DNA of 64,000 bases from Paenibacillus spiritus (GTDB lineage: Bacteria > Bacillota > Bacilli > Paenibacillales > Paenibacillaceae): positions 62,001 to 126,000 of the forward strand of contig NZ_VYKK01000008.1 in the NCBI RefSeq assembly GCF_008710135.1. The letters are read 5' to 3'. The stretch's first letter is position 1, and each line of letters starts with the position of its first letter. A program made the position numbers and the translations under genes. Positions 44,445 through 52,238 of this stretch are shown here, one piece after another. The notes beneath the pieces were generated by a model, which worked only from the letters and a program-made list of their open reading frames with translations, was not told the DNA's origin and ran no database searches.

Positions 44445-44496
44445 CTAACAATTATGAATATACCCCCTTATTATATCACTAACTTTTTACTAACAA
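44445..44496 (-). promoter_or_regulatory. promoter and double operator of the LacI-type gene
   Basis: On the minus strand TATAAT (44470-44475) lies between TTGTTAGTAAAAAG (44483-44496), which covers the -35 position, and TTGTTAG (44445-44451) downstream. ACTAAC also repeats directly with 11-base spacing on the plus strand (44478-44483 and 44489-44494). Both flanks of the -10 are thus occupied by the putative operator. Confidence 0.6.
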
Positions 44497-44542
44497 TAGA
44501 GGCGGCCGCGTTCTCCTGCTATAATCTTCCTCCTTCTCAAAA

Positions 44543-44608
44543 GCAAAGCCGCCTCTTCCTGGGAAGAGACGGCTGAATTGGTCATCCGCCCGGCTCCTTG
44601 AGCCGGGA
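44543..44608 (-). terminator. hairpins after the chemoreceptor gene
   Basis: CCCGGCTC/GAGCCGGG (44589-44608) follows the stop at once. A second stem, AGCCGTCTCTTCCC against the matching strand (44546-44574), is followed on the minus strand by T-rich sequence. Confidence 0.7.
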
Positions 44609-44615
44609 CATTCGT

Positions 44616-46787
44616 TTAGACTTTGAACAGGGAGAGCTTGTCCTTCAGCTGCCCGGACACGCTCTCGAGCTTCGTGGACAGCGCCACGAGCTGATCGCTG
44701 ATGCTCTGCTGCTCGTTGCTGAGCGAGGCGACTTCTTCCGATGTCGCGGAAGACTGCTCCGCTACCGCGCTGACGTTGCTCATGGATTCCGACAGTACCG
44801 TCTGCGACTGGCTGAGGGAACCGATGGACTCGGTTACGAGGCCGAGGCTTTCGATAAAGTTCTCCATCTGGTTCTGCACCGATACGAACAGCTCGCTCGT
44901 GTTCTTGACAGAGGACATCTGGCTCTCGAACTGCGGCTTCACATTGTCCAGAACGGCCAGCGTTGCGTTCATCTCGTTCATGATGTTGTCGGTAATTTCG
45001 GCAACAAGCGCAATCGACTTCTTCGACTGGTCGGCCAGACCGCGGATTTCGTCGGCCACCACCATGAAGCCGCGGCCGGCTTCGCCTGCCCGTGCCGCCT
45101 CGATCGTTGCATTCAGGGAGAGAATATTCGTCTGCTGCGTAATGTTCTTCATGACATCCAGCACCTTCATGACCGAGGAAGCGGTGCTCTTCAGATGATC
45201 CATCTTCACGGCAAGCGCCTGAATCTCTTCGCCGGTCCGGCCGGTCTTGCCGAACAGCTCCTCGAGCTGGGTCACACCCTTGACGCTGGATTCGCCGACT
45301 TCGCGGGCAGCCCCATCCATTTCATGATTGGCCGCAATGACGGCATTCATCTGGCGGGTAATCAAATCGGTCAATTCATTGCCCCGCTCGGCTTCCAGTG
45401 CCAGGCTGCCTGCGCCTCCGGCGATTTCTTCCGTAGCAACCGCGATTTCCTTCGCCGAGCTTGCGGTCTTGCGGGAAGCGCCAGCCAATTCGCCGGCCGT
45501 CTCCAGCACGTCTTTGGCCGTTTCATTCGTCTGGGAGACGAGCTCTGTAATCCGTCCCATCATTTCGTTGAAAGAAGCGGACAACTGGCCGATCTCATCC
45601 CGGGAGACATACTCCGTACGGACCCGAAGGTCGCCTTTTGCACCTTCAATCATCAGATCCTTCAGCCGGGCAAGCGGTCTGGCAATCATGCGGACCATCC
45701 AGAAGCCGAGCAGAGCAGCCAGCAGAGCGGCGGCTCCGGCGGCGATAAAAGTCGTCTGCAGGATTGGCTTGGCCGGTTCAACCAGCTGCTTCAGCGGCAC
45801 GGTACCGGCCAGCTTCCAGTCTGCCTTCTGCAGCGGGTTAAATACCGCCAGCACGCTGTTGCCCTTTGGATCCTTCTCTTCCCTGCTCGCATTGTCGGTC
45901 TTGCTTCCGGCAATGAACGTGAACTTGGAGACCTGCGCATCTTCTTCCGGAACATTGGAAGCCACGACAGTTCCGTCGCCGGACACGAGCTGAATCCGCG
46001 ATCCGTCGCCAAGGGAGACGCTCTTGAACGAATCTTCAAAGAGCGTGTTGTTCAGTTCGAACAGAACGGTATAATTGGCAGCATCGGCTGTATTCTTCAG
46101 CGTGCGCATCAGGGCAATGCTGGTGTTTCCCTTCTCGGCTGCGCTGGCCGGGAACCAGTAATACGGGTTCTTGAAATCCTCGCGGAATACAGGCTTGTAA
46201 TCCTTCACCTTGGTCTGGAGATTCTTGAACCATTCGGCATCCCGCGGATCTTCCTTAAGAAGCTTGCTGGCGCCGCCGCTCATAACGGGGAATTTCGTAT
46301 CTTCCGGAATAATGGATATTCCGACAATCATTTTATCCGAGGTCGTCTGAGTCACCAATTTCTTCTCGATGGCGTCAATGGCGACGAACTGGTCATACGG
46401 CGTTGCAGAATTGCGGAGCGCCGTCAGTTTCTCCTGAACCTGAGGATCGAAGAAGATCTGGAGCGCAAGTTTCTCGTACAGGTTCAACATAATATCCAGC
46501 TTCTCGGATGTCTGTACAATCGTCTGGCGGTTGGCTTCCGAAACATTGGCCTTGATCGTATTCTTGGCTTTGTCATAGGAAATGACGCCCAGCAGCAGCA
46601 CAACGACGACGATCGAACACAAAAAGATGAGAAACAGCTTGACCCCCACCGACTTCACCGGGTTGGCCCGTCTGGCTTGCCGGATCGATCCATCCAGCAC
46701 TCTTCTGACTGCGCCGCCCTTCCCGGGCATCCGGTTGTCTGCATTCTCTCCGGTTGTCTTCGGGTCGATCGCCCGGACCGGGTTCAC
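44616..46787 (-). CDS. methyl-accepting chemotaxis protein
   Basis: The 723-residue chemoreceptor has a charged N-terminal cytoplasmic stretch, a membrane segment (about 50-72), an extracellular Cache-type sensing domain (about 75-330) and a second membrane segment (about 340-362). A HAMP domain (about 362-415) and a long helical signalling domain follow, with the CheA/CheW contact tip [13 protein letters not shown] near 575. The open frame begins at 46934, upstream of the mapped promoter. A GTG at 46787 with AAGGG eight bases before it is the best-supported start; an ATG at 46730 is an alternative. It sits beside the mannan genes and may sense mannan-derived sugars or a binding protein. Confidence 0.9.
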   Translation of the reverse strand: MNPVRAIDPKTTGENADNRMPGKGGAVRRVLDGSIRQARRANPVKSVGVKLFLIFLCSIVVVVLLLGVISYDKAKNTIKANVSEANRQTIVQTSEKLDIMLNLYEKLALQIFFDPQVQEKLTALRNSATPYDQFVAIDAIEKKLVTQTTSDKMIVGISIIPEDTKFPVMSGGASKLLKEDPRDAEWFKNLQTKVKDYKPVFREDFKNPYYWFPASAAEKGNTSIALMRTLKNTADAANYTVLFELNNTLFEDSFKSVSLGDGSRIQLVSGDGTVVASNVPEEDAQVSKFTFIAGSKTDNASREEKDPKGNSVLAVFNPLQKADWKLAGTVPLKQLVEPAKPILQTTFIAAGAAALLAALLGFWMVRMIARPLARLKDLMIEGAKGDLRVRTEYVSRDEIGQLSASFNEMMGRITELVSQTNETAKDVLETAGELAGASRKTASSAKEIAVATEEIAGGAGSLALEAERGNELTDLITRQMNAVIAANHEMDGAAREVGESSVKGVTQLEELFGKTGRTGEEIQALAVKMDHLKSTASSVMKVLDVMKNITQQTNILSLNATIEAARAGEAGRGFMVVADEIRGLADQSKKSIALVAEITDNIMNEMNATLAVLDNVKPQFESQMSSVKNTSELFVSVQNQMENFIESLGLVTESIGSLSQSQTVLSESMSNVSAVAEQSSATSEEVASLSNEQQSISDQLVALSTKLESVSGQLKDKLSLFKV

Positions 46788-46903
46788 CTCATTATCCCTT
46801 AGCGGGTGAGCCGACTTCCCTTTACGCTGTTTACGCGATTCCCTTTTGTTGTCTCGTTGAACCCCCACAACAGTCACCTGCCCTATAATATATAATTTAG
46901 CCA

Positions 46904-46918
46904 TTGAAAGCGTTATAA
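46904..46918. promoter_or_regulatory. cre-like box (14 of 15) at the chemoreceptor transcription start
   Basis: TTGAAAGCGTTATAA fits the CcpA consensus at all but one position. It overlaps the start point expected from the sigma-D promoter just upstream. Confidence 0.45.
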
Positions 46919-46922
46919 TTAT

Positions 46923-46950
46923 ATATCGGCACATCGGGCCACTTTTTTTA
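46923..46950 (-). promoter_or_regulatory. sigma-D type promoter of the chemoreceptor gene
   Basis: On the minus strand TAAA (46947-46950) and GCCGATAT (46923-46930) are spaced by 16 bases. This is a full match to the motility sigma factor consensus TAAA-N14-16-GCCGATAT known from Bacillus. Confidence 0.85.
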
Positions 46951-47036
46951 GTAAAACGTTAAAAAACTATGCCCAAAGTCCTGTTTTTCTTTACGCCTTT
47001 TGACACAAAACCGTAAAGAAAACCGGAAGGAAACAG

Positions 47037-47071
47037 AGAAAAAACCCGCTCCTTCCGGAGGAAGGGCGGGT
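47037..47071 (-). terminator. rho-independent terminator of the trhP operon
   Basis: On the minus strand ACCCGC-CCTTCC pairs with GGAAGG-AGCGGGT and is followed by six T, about 20 bases after the trhP2 stop. Confidence 0.9.
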
Positions 47072-47090
47072 GGACTGCAGGACAAGCTTC

Positions 47091-48389
47091 TTATCTTTTT
47101 TTGCGCATCATATCGAAGTAGGCGACCGGGCGGTCCACCTTCATGCGAATCTTCTGCAGCGGATGGCGGGCCGCATCCAGGGGATTCCCCTCTTCATCCG
47201 TTAATTCGCCCACTGTCTGCCGGAAGGGCTCCAGGTCAGGGCCGAAGAACTCGATCTCCTGGCCGGGCTTGAAGTGATTGCGCTGCTGAATCAGCGCGGT
47301 GCCGCTTGCCGGATCGTATTCCAGGACGAGCCCCGCGAAGTCGTAGGGCGCCGCTTTTTCCTCCGGCTCATAAATATGGTCCTCATGGTCCGGCGTGTCA
47401 TAGAAGAACCCGGTATTCAGCGGACGGTTGGCCGCCTTGTTCAATTCCTGCATCCATTCCGGCTTCATAACATAGTTCTCGGGATCGGCCATGTAGGCGT
47501 CTATGGCTTTGCGGTAGGCGTTCACCACCGTTGCCACATAATGAATCGACTTCATCCGTCCCTCGATCTTGAAGCTGTCGATGCCGACTTCGATCAGATC
47601 GGGAATCTGCTCCAGCATGCACAGGTCCTTGGAGCCCATCGTGAACGGGTTGTCCCCTTGAACGAACAGCGGCTGCGGCGTCCGGTCCGACTGGTCCTCC
47701 TCGGAGACCCATTCTCCCTCGGGGCGGGCCTCTTCGAACAGATCATACTTCCAGCGGCAGGACTGACAGCAGCCCCCCCGGTTGGAGTCGCGGTCGGTGA
47801 AGTGATTCGACAGCACGCAGCGTCCCGAGTAGGACGAACACATCGCGCCGTGGATGAACGCTTCAATCTCGATGTCGACATGATTCTTGATCTCGGCAAT
47901 CTCTTCGAGACTGGTCTCCCGGCCGAGAACGACGCGGGGGAGGCCCTCTTCCTTCCAGAAAGAGACGGCCTGCCAGTTCAGCGTCGACTGCTGGGTGCTT
48001 AAGTGTACCTCGAGCCCCGGCACCGCCCGCAGCGCCACCTCGACAATCGCCGGGTCGGCCACGATGACTGCCGCGATGCCGGCTTCGTATAATTGACGCA
48101 AGTATTCTTCAATACCTGCGATATCTTCGTTATGCGCATAAATATTGGTCGCCACGAACACTTTCGCGCCGTATTTCTTGGCGAACTCTACGCCTTCGCG
48201 CATTTCCTCGAAGCTGAAATTGTCGGCGTTCGACCGCAGGCCGTATTTCTGCCCGCCGATGTAGACCGCATCCGCCCCGTAATGCACGGCGAACTTCAGC
48301 TTCTCCAGATTGCCCGCCGGAGCGAGAAGCTCCGGCTTGTCCAAGCGGTAACGCTTGCCGCGCCACTTGGGCTTCTCTATTGTACTCAC
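47091..48389 (-). CDS. trhP2: U32-family tRNA uridine hydroxylation protein TrhP2 (YrrO)
   Basis: The 432-residue protein belongs to family U32, first described as collagenase-like peptidases. The Bacillus pair YrrN/YrrO is now known to be needed for 5-hydroxyuridine at tRNA position 34. It opens with the LLAPAGNLEKLKFAVHYGADAV pattern. The U32 signature EAFIHGAMCSSYSGRC is near 180, followed by CCQSCRW; these cysteines may bind a metal or Fe-S centre. The frame is open to 48413, but the GGAGGAG within its first codons serves the GTG at 48389, so I use that start. It follows trhP1 directly. Confidence 0.93.
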   Translation of the reverse strand: MSTIEKPKWRGKRYRLDKPELLAPAGNLEKLKFAVHYGADAVYIGGQKYGLRSNADNFSFEEMREGVEFAKKYGAKVFVATNIYAHNEDIAGIEEYLRQLYEAGIAAVIVADPAIVEVALRAVPGLEVHLSTQQSTLNWQAVSFWKEEGLPRVVLGRETSLEEIAEIKNHVDIEIEAFIHGAMCSSYSGRCVLSNHFTDRDSNRGGCCQSCRWKYDLFEEARPEGEWVSEEDQSDRTPQPLFVQGDNPFTMGSKDLCMLEQIPDLIEVGIDSFKIEGRMKSIHYVATVVNAYRKAIDAYMADPENYVMKPEWMQELNKAANRPLNTGFFYDTPDHEDHIYEPEEKAAPYDFAGLVLEYDPASGTALIQQRNHFKPGQEIEFFGPDLEPFRQTVGELTDEEGNPLDAARHPLQKIRMKVDRPVAYFDMMRKKR

Positions 48390-48409
48390 CTGTATTCTCT
48401 CCTCCATGA

Positions 48410-49342
48410 TCAATATACCTGTTCCTTATAATAAAACCCGAAGGTCAGTTCCCGCTCGGGGTCCTGCAGACCGCGCACTTCATCAAGCCACTCCTCGCGG
48501 TAGCGGTAGCCTTCCGGGTCGGCTCCGAAGGCGTCGATGGCCTTCCGGTAAGCCCGGACAGCCGCGGCGTTATAGGCAGGCGGCTTCAGCAGCCCCTCCA
48601 CCTTGAAGCTGTGCACGCCGGCCTGCATCATGAGATGCAGATCCTCCAGGATGCAGATATCGTCCGAGCTCATAATATGCGTGCCGTTCAAATCTTCGTA
48701 GATCGGGAACTTCTCGTTCGGCCGCTCGGCTTCCACAAGGAACAACCCCCGATCCAGGCCGTTCCGCCCTTTGACATGCGGGCGTCCCTGATGATTCATA
48801 TAGCTGTCCACCAGCATCCGCTTCGAGTGGTAAATATTCGTCATGCCATGCACCTGAACCTGGGCTTCCACCTGAAGGTTCGGAACCATTTCCGTGATTT
48901 CATCCATATTCAGCTCCCGGGCCAGCACAGCGCGTACAGCGCCTTTGCGTCCCCAGTAGTTGGCGGTGGCATAGTTGGTGGAGGTCATCTCGGCGTTCCA
49001 GTGCAGCCGCAGACCCGGCGCCTCGGCCCGTACGGCCGCCAGGACCGACGGATCGCCGAACTCGGCTCCGTCCACGCCCATTTCCGCGATGCTCCGGACA
49101 TATCCGGGCAGTTCGTCCAGCAGCCGGTTGGGCATCAGTCCCGTCATGCTGACATAGACCTTGGCGCCGCGTTCATGCGCCAGCCGGACAACCTCCTTCG
49201 TCTCCTCCAGGGTGAAATTCCCCGAGAGCCGCATTCCGAACCGTTCGTCCCCGATCAGCAGCGCATCGGCTCCCGCGTCCAGCAGCAGCGACGCTTCCTC
49301 GAGGGAACCCGGCGTCGCCAGCAGCTCCGGCAGTCTGTTCAT
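48410..49342 (-). CDS. trhP1: U32-family tRNA uridine hydroxylation protein TrhP1 (YrrN)
   Basis: The 310-residue U32 protein starts with PELLATPGSLEEASLLLDAGADALLIG. It carries the shorter, cysteine-poor version of the U32 core (QVQVHGMTNIYHSKRMLVD near 165), as YrrN does. Together with TrhP2 it takes part in prephenate-dependent 5-hydroxyuridine formation in tRNA, as known for the Bacillus pair. GGAGGAG precedes the ATG. It follows mltG by 27 bases in the usual Firmicute order, but the methyltransferase gene trmR (yrrM), which normally lies between mltG and this gene, is absent. Confidence 0.92.
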   Translation of the reverse strand: MNRLPELLATPGSLEEASLLLDAGADALLIGDERFGMRLSGNFTLEETKEVVRLAHERGAKVYVSMTGLMPNRLLDELPGYVRSIAEMGVDGAEFGDPSVLAAVRAEAPGLRLHWNAEMTSTNYATANYWGRKGAVRAVLARELNMDEITEMVPNLQVEAQVQVHGMTNIYHSKRMLVDSYMNHQGRPHVKGRNGLDRGLFLVEAERPNEKFPIYEDLNGTHIMSSDDICILEDLHLMMQAGVHSFKVEGLLKPPAYNAAAVRAYRKAIDAFGADPEGYRYREEWLDEVRGLQDPERELTFGFYYKEQVY

Positions 49343-49369
49343 TGTAAGTCTCCTCCTGTCCTCTCCCCT

Positions 49370-50422
49370 TCAGGGCGAGGTCTGTTTGCTTCTCTCAATA
49401 TTGGCCAGGTGCTCCTTATACGTCTTCGCGAACAGATGCGTCCGGGACCCGTCCTTCTTCGTGACATAAAAATAATAATCCGAAGCTTCCGGCGACAACG
49501 CCGCTTCGATGGATTTCAGGCCCGGGCTGCAGATCGGCCCGGGCGGCAGTCCTTCATTCCGGTACGTGTTGTACGGACTGTCAATCTCCAGATCCTTGTA
49601 CAGCAGCCGCTCCTTCTGCTCGGGCAGCGCATACTGCACCGTCGCGTCGATCTCAAGCTTCTGTCCTTTGTTCAGGCGGTTGTAGATCACGCCCGCCACA
49701 AGCGGACGTTCGCTGTCGGCCACCACCTCGCGCTCGACGAGCGAAGCGACCGTCAGTAGCTCATGCAGCGAAATGTTGCGTTCCTGCAGCTTCCGGTCCA
49801 GATCCGGAATCTGATCCAGCTTGCCCCGAAGCTCATCCATCATGGAAGCAATAATCGACGAAGGCGTCGCATTCTCCTTGACCGTCTCATAGGTCGCCGG
49901 GAACAGATAGCCTTCCAGCCGGTGGCGCAGCTTCCCGTTCTCCGGGATCTTCAGGGCCGCCGTCTCTTCAAGGCCCGCGCCCGAATTCATCACCTTCAGA
50001 AAAGCGGCGGCATCCATCCCCCAGGCCTCCGCCAGCTTCGCGGCAATCTGCTCGGCCGTATAGCCCTCGGGAATGGTGACCGTAACCGTCTCCTTCTTCT
50101 CGACGTCGCCAGCATTCAGCCGGGCGATCCATTCATCGTAGGTCGCTCCGGGCGCAGCCCGGTAAGTGCCCGCCTGGAAGCTGCCTCCTTCGCCGGTATA
50201 TTTCAGATAGCCTTTGAACAGCAGCGCATTGCGGATCAGGCCCTTCTCTTCCAGCAGATCGGCAATTTCGGCGCTCCCCATTCCCTTCCGCACCTCGAAG
50301 GTAACGGCCGGTCCCGCCGGCTTCACCGGCTTCATGCCGTTCCAGATATAATAGGCGCCGCCGCCGGCTGCCAAAACCAACAGCAGAACCAGCACCAGCG
50401 CAATACGGACAACGGACTTCAC
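49370..50422 (-). CDS. mltG: endolytic peptidoglycan transglycosylase
   Basis: The 350-residue protein is an MltG/YceG transglycosylase that cuts nascent glycan strands and sets their length. It has one N-terminal membrane segment (about 4-25), a LysM-like subdomain and the catalytic region. The catalytic Glu is in VASLVEREVV (near 222), with later conserved IDATVQYALP and PYNTYRNEGLPPGPI. The frame is open to an ATG at 50446, but only the GTG at 50422 has a Shine-Dalgarno sequence (GAGGAG, five bases upstream). It belongs to the alaS-to-trhP cluster. Confidence 0.95.
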   Translation of the reverse strand: MKSVVRIALVLVLLLVLAAGGGAYYIWNGMKPVKPAGPAVTFEVRKGMGSAEIADLLEEKGLIRNALLFKGYLKYTGEGGSFQAGTYRAAPGATYDEWIARLNAGDVEKKETVTVTIPEGYTAEQIAAKLAEAWGMDAAAFLKVMNSGAGLEETAALKIPENGKLRHRLEGYLFPATYETVKENATPSSIIASMMDELRGKLDQIPDLDRKLQERNISLHELLTVASLVEREVVADSERPLVAGVIYNRLNKGQKLEIDATVQYALPEQKERLLYKDLEIDSPYNTYRNEGLPPGPICSPGLKSIEAALSPEASDYYFYVTKKDGSRTHLFAKTYKEHLANIERSKQTSP

Positions 50423-50601
50423 ACGGTCTCCTCGCTTTCCGAACATTATAACTATAGAATTGGATTACCTTAAATTCAAGGTTTTTTTGCAGCCGGACGA
50501 ACAAAAGGAGCGCGGATTCCTCCGCCCTCCTTCCTGCCGAATCCGGGCCGGCTCCTGCGCGGCCATCCCTCCGGTAGCGACAGCCGAGACCGAAGCAACC
50601 G

Positions 50602-50913
50602 CTAGATCCCGTCTTCCTCTTCGGGGAAAGTCAGCTCGTCGTACAGCTCCGAGACTTCTTCCCATTCATCGTCGTCGTCGATGGTCTCCAGCTCCGGAAT
50701 CCCGCCGGGCGACAGGGAGAACTTCAGAACATCCGGTTCTTCATCCTTGCCTTCGCCCTGGAGAACCACATAGCCCTGACCTTCCACCTCGAACTCCGCC
50801 GCAATCCGGTAAATGGAGGATACGCCCTGCTCATCCTCCAGCTCGACCGTCTCGCCGAAGGCTTCCTTCAGCCGGTTCGTCCACTTCACATTGTCCGGGG
50901 TAAAAGAGGTCAT
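50602..50913 (-). CDS. DUF1292 family protein (YrzB-like), copy 1
   Basis: The 103-residue acidic protein has the DUF1292 pattern (VELEDEQGVSSIYRIAAEF, then GYVVLQ). The function of this family is unknown. It starts at an ATG that overlaps the stop of the next upstream copy by four bases, with GGAGG upstream. It ends in an Asp/Glu-rich stretch. A 180-base gap without a recognised element separates it from mltG. Confidence 0.88.
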   Translation of the reverse strand: MTSFTPDNVKWTNRLKEAFGETVELEDEQGVSSIYRIAAEFEVEGQGYVVLQGEGKDEEPDVLKFSLSPGGIPELETIDDDDEWEEVSELYDELTFPEEEDGI

Positions 50914-51215
50914 CGCTGCGCGCCTCCATCCAGCTCTTCGACCAGCGTGTTGAAGGTCTCTTCCACAATCGCCCACTCTTCGTCGTCCTCAATCATGAAG
51001 AGCTGCAGGTCGTCGCCGTCTTCCTCATAGCGGAACGCGTAGACCTCGTCGGCGTCATCCTCTTCGGAGTCGAGCGGCACCACCATCATGTACTTGGCAT
51101 CGGAACCGTCCACTTCAAACTTCATGATGACTTCGAATTCCTCTTCATTGCCCTCGTCGTCGGGAATATAAATAATTTCCGGTTCTTCTTCCATGCCAAT
51201 CTGCTCGTTTGTCAT
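50910..51215 (-). CDS. DUF1292 family protein (YrzB-like), copy 2
   Basis: The 101-residue very acidic protein matches DUF1292 (IIYIPDDEGNEEEFEVIMKFEVD, then KYMMVVPLD and EVYAFRYEEDG). The frame opens at a GTG that abuts the ruvX stop, but GAGAGG before the ATG at 51215 suits that start. It is followed by copy 1 with an ATGA overlap. Bacillus has one such gene (yrzB) at this place, so this looks like a tandem duplication or two diverged family members. Confidence 0.88.
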   Translation of the reverse strand: MTNEQIGMEEEPEIIYIPDDEGNEEEFEVIMKFEVDGSDAKYMMVVPLDSEEDDADEVYAFRYEEDGDDLQLFMIEDDEEWAIVEETFNTLVEELDGGAQR

Positions 51216-51229
51216 ATGCGCGCACCCTC

Positions 51230-51646
51230 TCACCTTGTACTGTTAGCATCCAAATAATTCTGCAGAATCAGAGCCGCGGCCATCTTGTCCACGACCCCCT
51301 TCCGCTTCTTCCGGCTGACGTCTCCCTCGATCAGTATCCGCTCGGCGGATACTGTCGTCAGACGTTCATCCCAAAGGTGCACGGGCAGGTTCAGCATCTC
51401 CCGCAGCGTATCGGCAAATTCGATGCAGATCTCGCCGCGCGGGCCTACAGTGCCGTTCATATTCTTGGGCAGGCCGACCACAATCTCGCTGATCTCATAC
51501 TCCTTGACCAGACTTCGGATGACATCCATCTCGCTGCCGTCCCGGCGGCGCTCAATGGTATTCACCCCTTGGGCCGTCCAGCCGAAGACATCGCTTACGG
51601 CAACACCAATTCTGCGGTCGCCGTAATCCAGACCGAGTTTCCTCAT
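51230..51646 (-). CDS. ruvX: YqgF/RuvX-type RNase H-fold nuclease
   Basis: The 138-residue protein has the YqgF fold with first catalytic Asp7 in [12 protein letters not shown], then [11 protein letters not shown] and [11 protein letters not shown], and a late Asp in [12 protein letters not shown]. Family members finish the 5' end of 16S rRNA and have been proposed as Holliday-junction resolvases. It overlaps the ireB stop by four bases and is in the conserved order ireB-ruvX-DUF1292. Confidence 0.95.
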   Translation of the reverse strand: MRKLGLDYGDRRIGVAVSDVFGWTAQGVNTIERRRDGSEMDVIRSLVKEYEISEIVVGLPKNMNGTVGPRGEICIEFADTLREMLNLPVHLWDERLTTVSAERILIEGDVSRKKRKGVVDKMAAALILQNYLDANSTR

Positions 51647-51918
51647 GTGACTTTGTCCGCCTGTTGATTGGCTAGATAGAACCGGACCAGCTCTTCAATC
51701 AGCTCGTCACGTTCTTTCCTCCGGACCAAACTTCTCGCATTGTTGTGGCGCGGAATGTAGGCCGGGTCACCGGACAGCAGATAGCCTACGATCTGGTTGA
51801 TCGGATTATACTCCTTCTCGACCAGCGAATCGTAGACCGTGAGCAGAATTTCCCGGGGAGAAGCTTCTTTCTCGTCGCCCTTCACGTTAAACTTGACCGT
51901 TTTGTCCATGGAGTCCAT
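51643..51918 (-). CDS. ireB: IreB family regulatory phosphoprotein
   Basis: The 91-residue protein matches IreB/YrzL ([20 protein letters not shown], then [21 protein letters not shown]). In enterococci it is a target of the Ser/Thr kinase IreK and lowers cephalosporin resistance. AAGGAAGGTG precedes the ATG at 51918; a second ATG three codons on is also possible. It lies between alaS and ruvX as in most Bacilli. Confidence 0.94.
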   Translation of the reverse strand: MDSMDKTVKFNVKGDEKEASPREILLTVYDSLVEKEYNPINQIVGYLLSGDPAYIPRHNNARSLVRRKERDELIEELVRFYLANQQADKVT

Positions 51919-52135
51919 CTGTGACACCTTCCTTCTGTGCAAACTGCCGGAAGAGAGGCCTCTTCCACTTTGCGCAGCCCAAGTCTATTGTTACTGTTTC
52001 ATCATAACATATTCATGGCCCGACAAGAAAATCCTGCTCTCCCAAATGGACAATTTCCCGACAAAAATCACAAAAACCGCGCTTTTCGGCTGGTTCCGCC
52101 GGCCGTTCCGGGCAGCGGACCCGCTTCCCGGAACC

Positions 52136-52173
52136 AAAAAAGCCGGCGCCGGACCTTCATCCGGCGCCGGCTT
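52136..52173 (-). terminator. rho-independent terminator of alaS
   Basis: On the minus strand AAGCCGGCGCCGGA pairs with TCCGGCGCCGGCTT around a short loop, followed by six T. Confidence 0.93.
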
Positions 52174-52238
52174 AGACCGGTGCTTGGCGGCTGCCGATTC
52201 CCCGGCGCCCCCTTCATGCGGTTCCCTGGCGATCCGCT

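Noticed and set aside
46947..46970. TTTAGTAAAA near the chemoreceptor promoter as a site for the 34295 LacI-type regulator
   Set aside because: The ten-base match to the 34210 site is AT-rich, lacks the second arm and is better explained by the sigma-D -35 element on the other strand.
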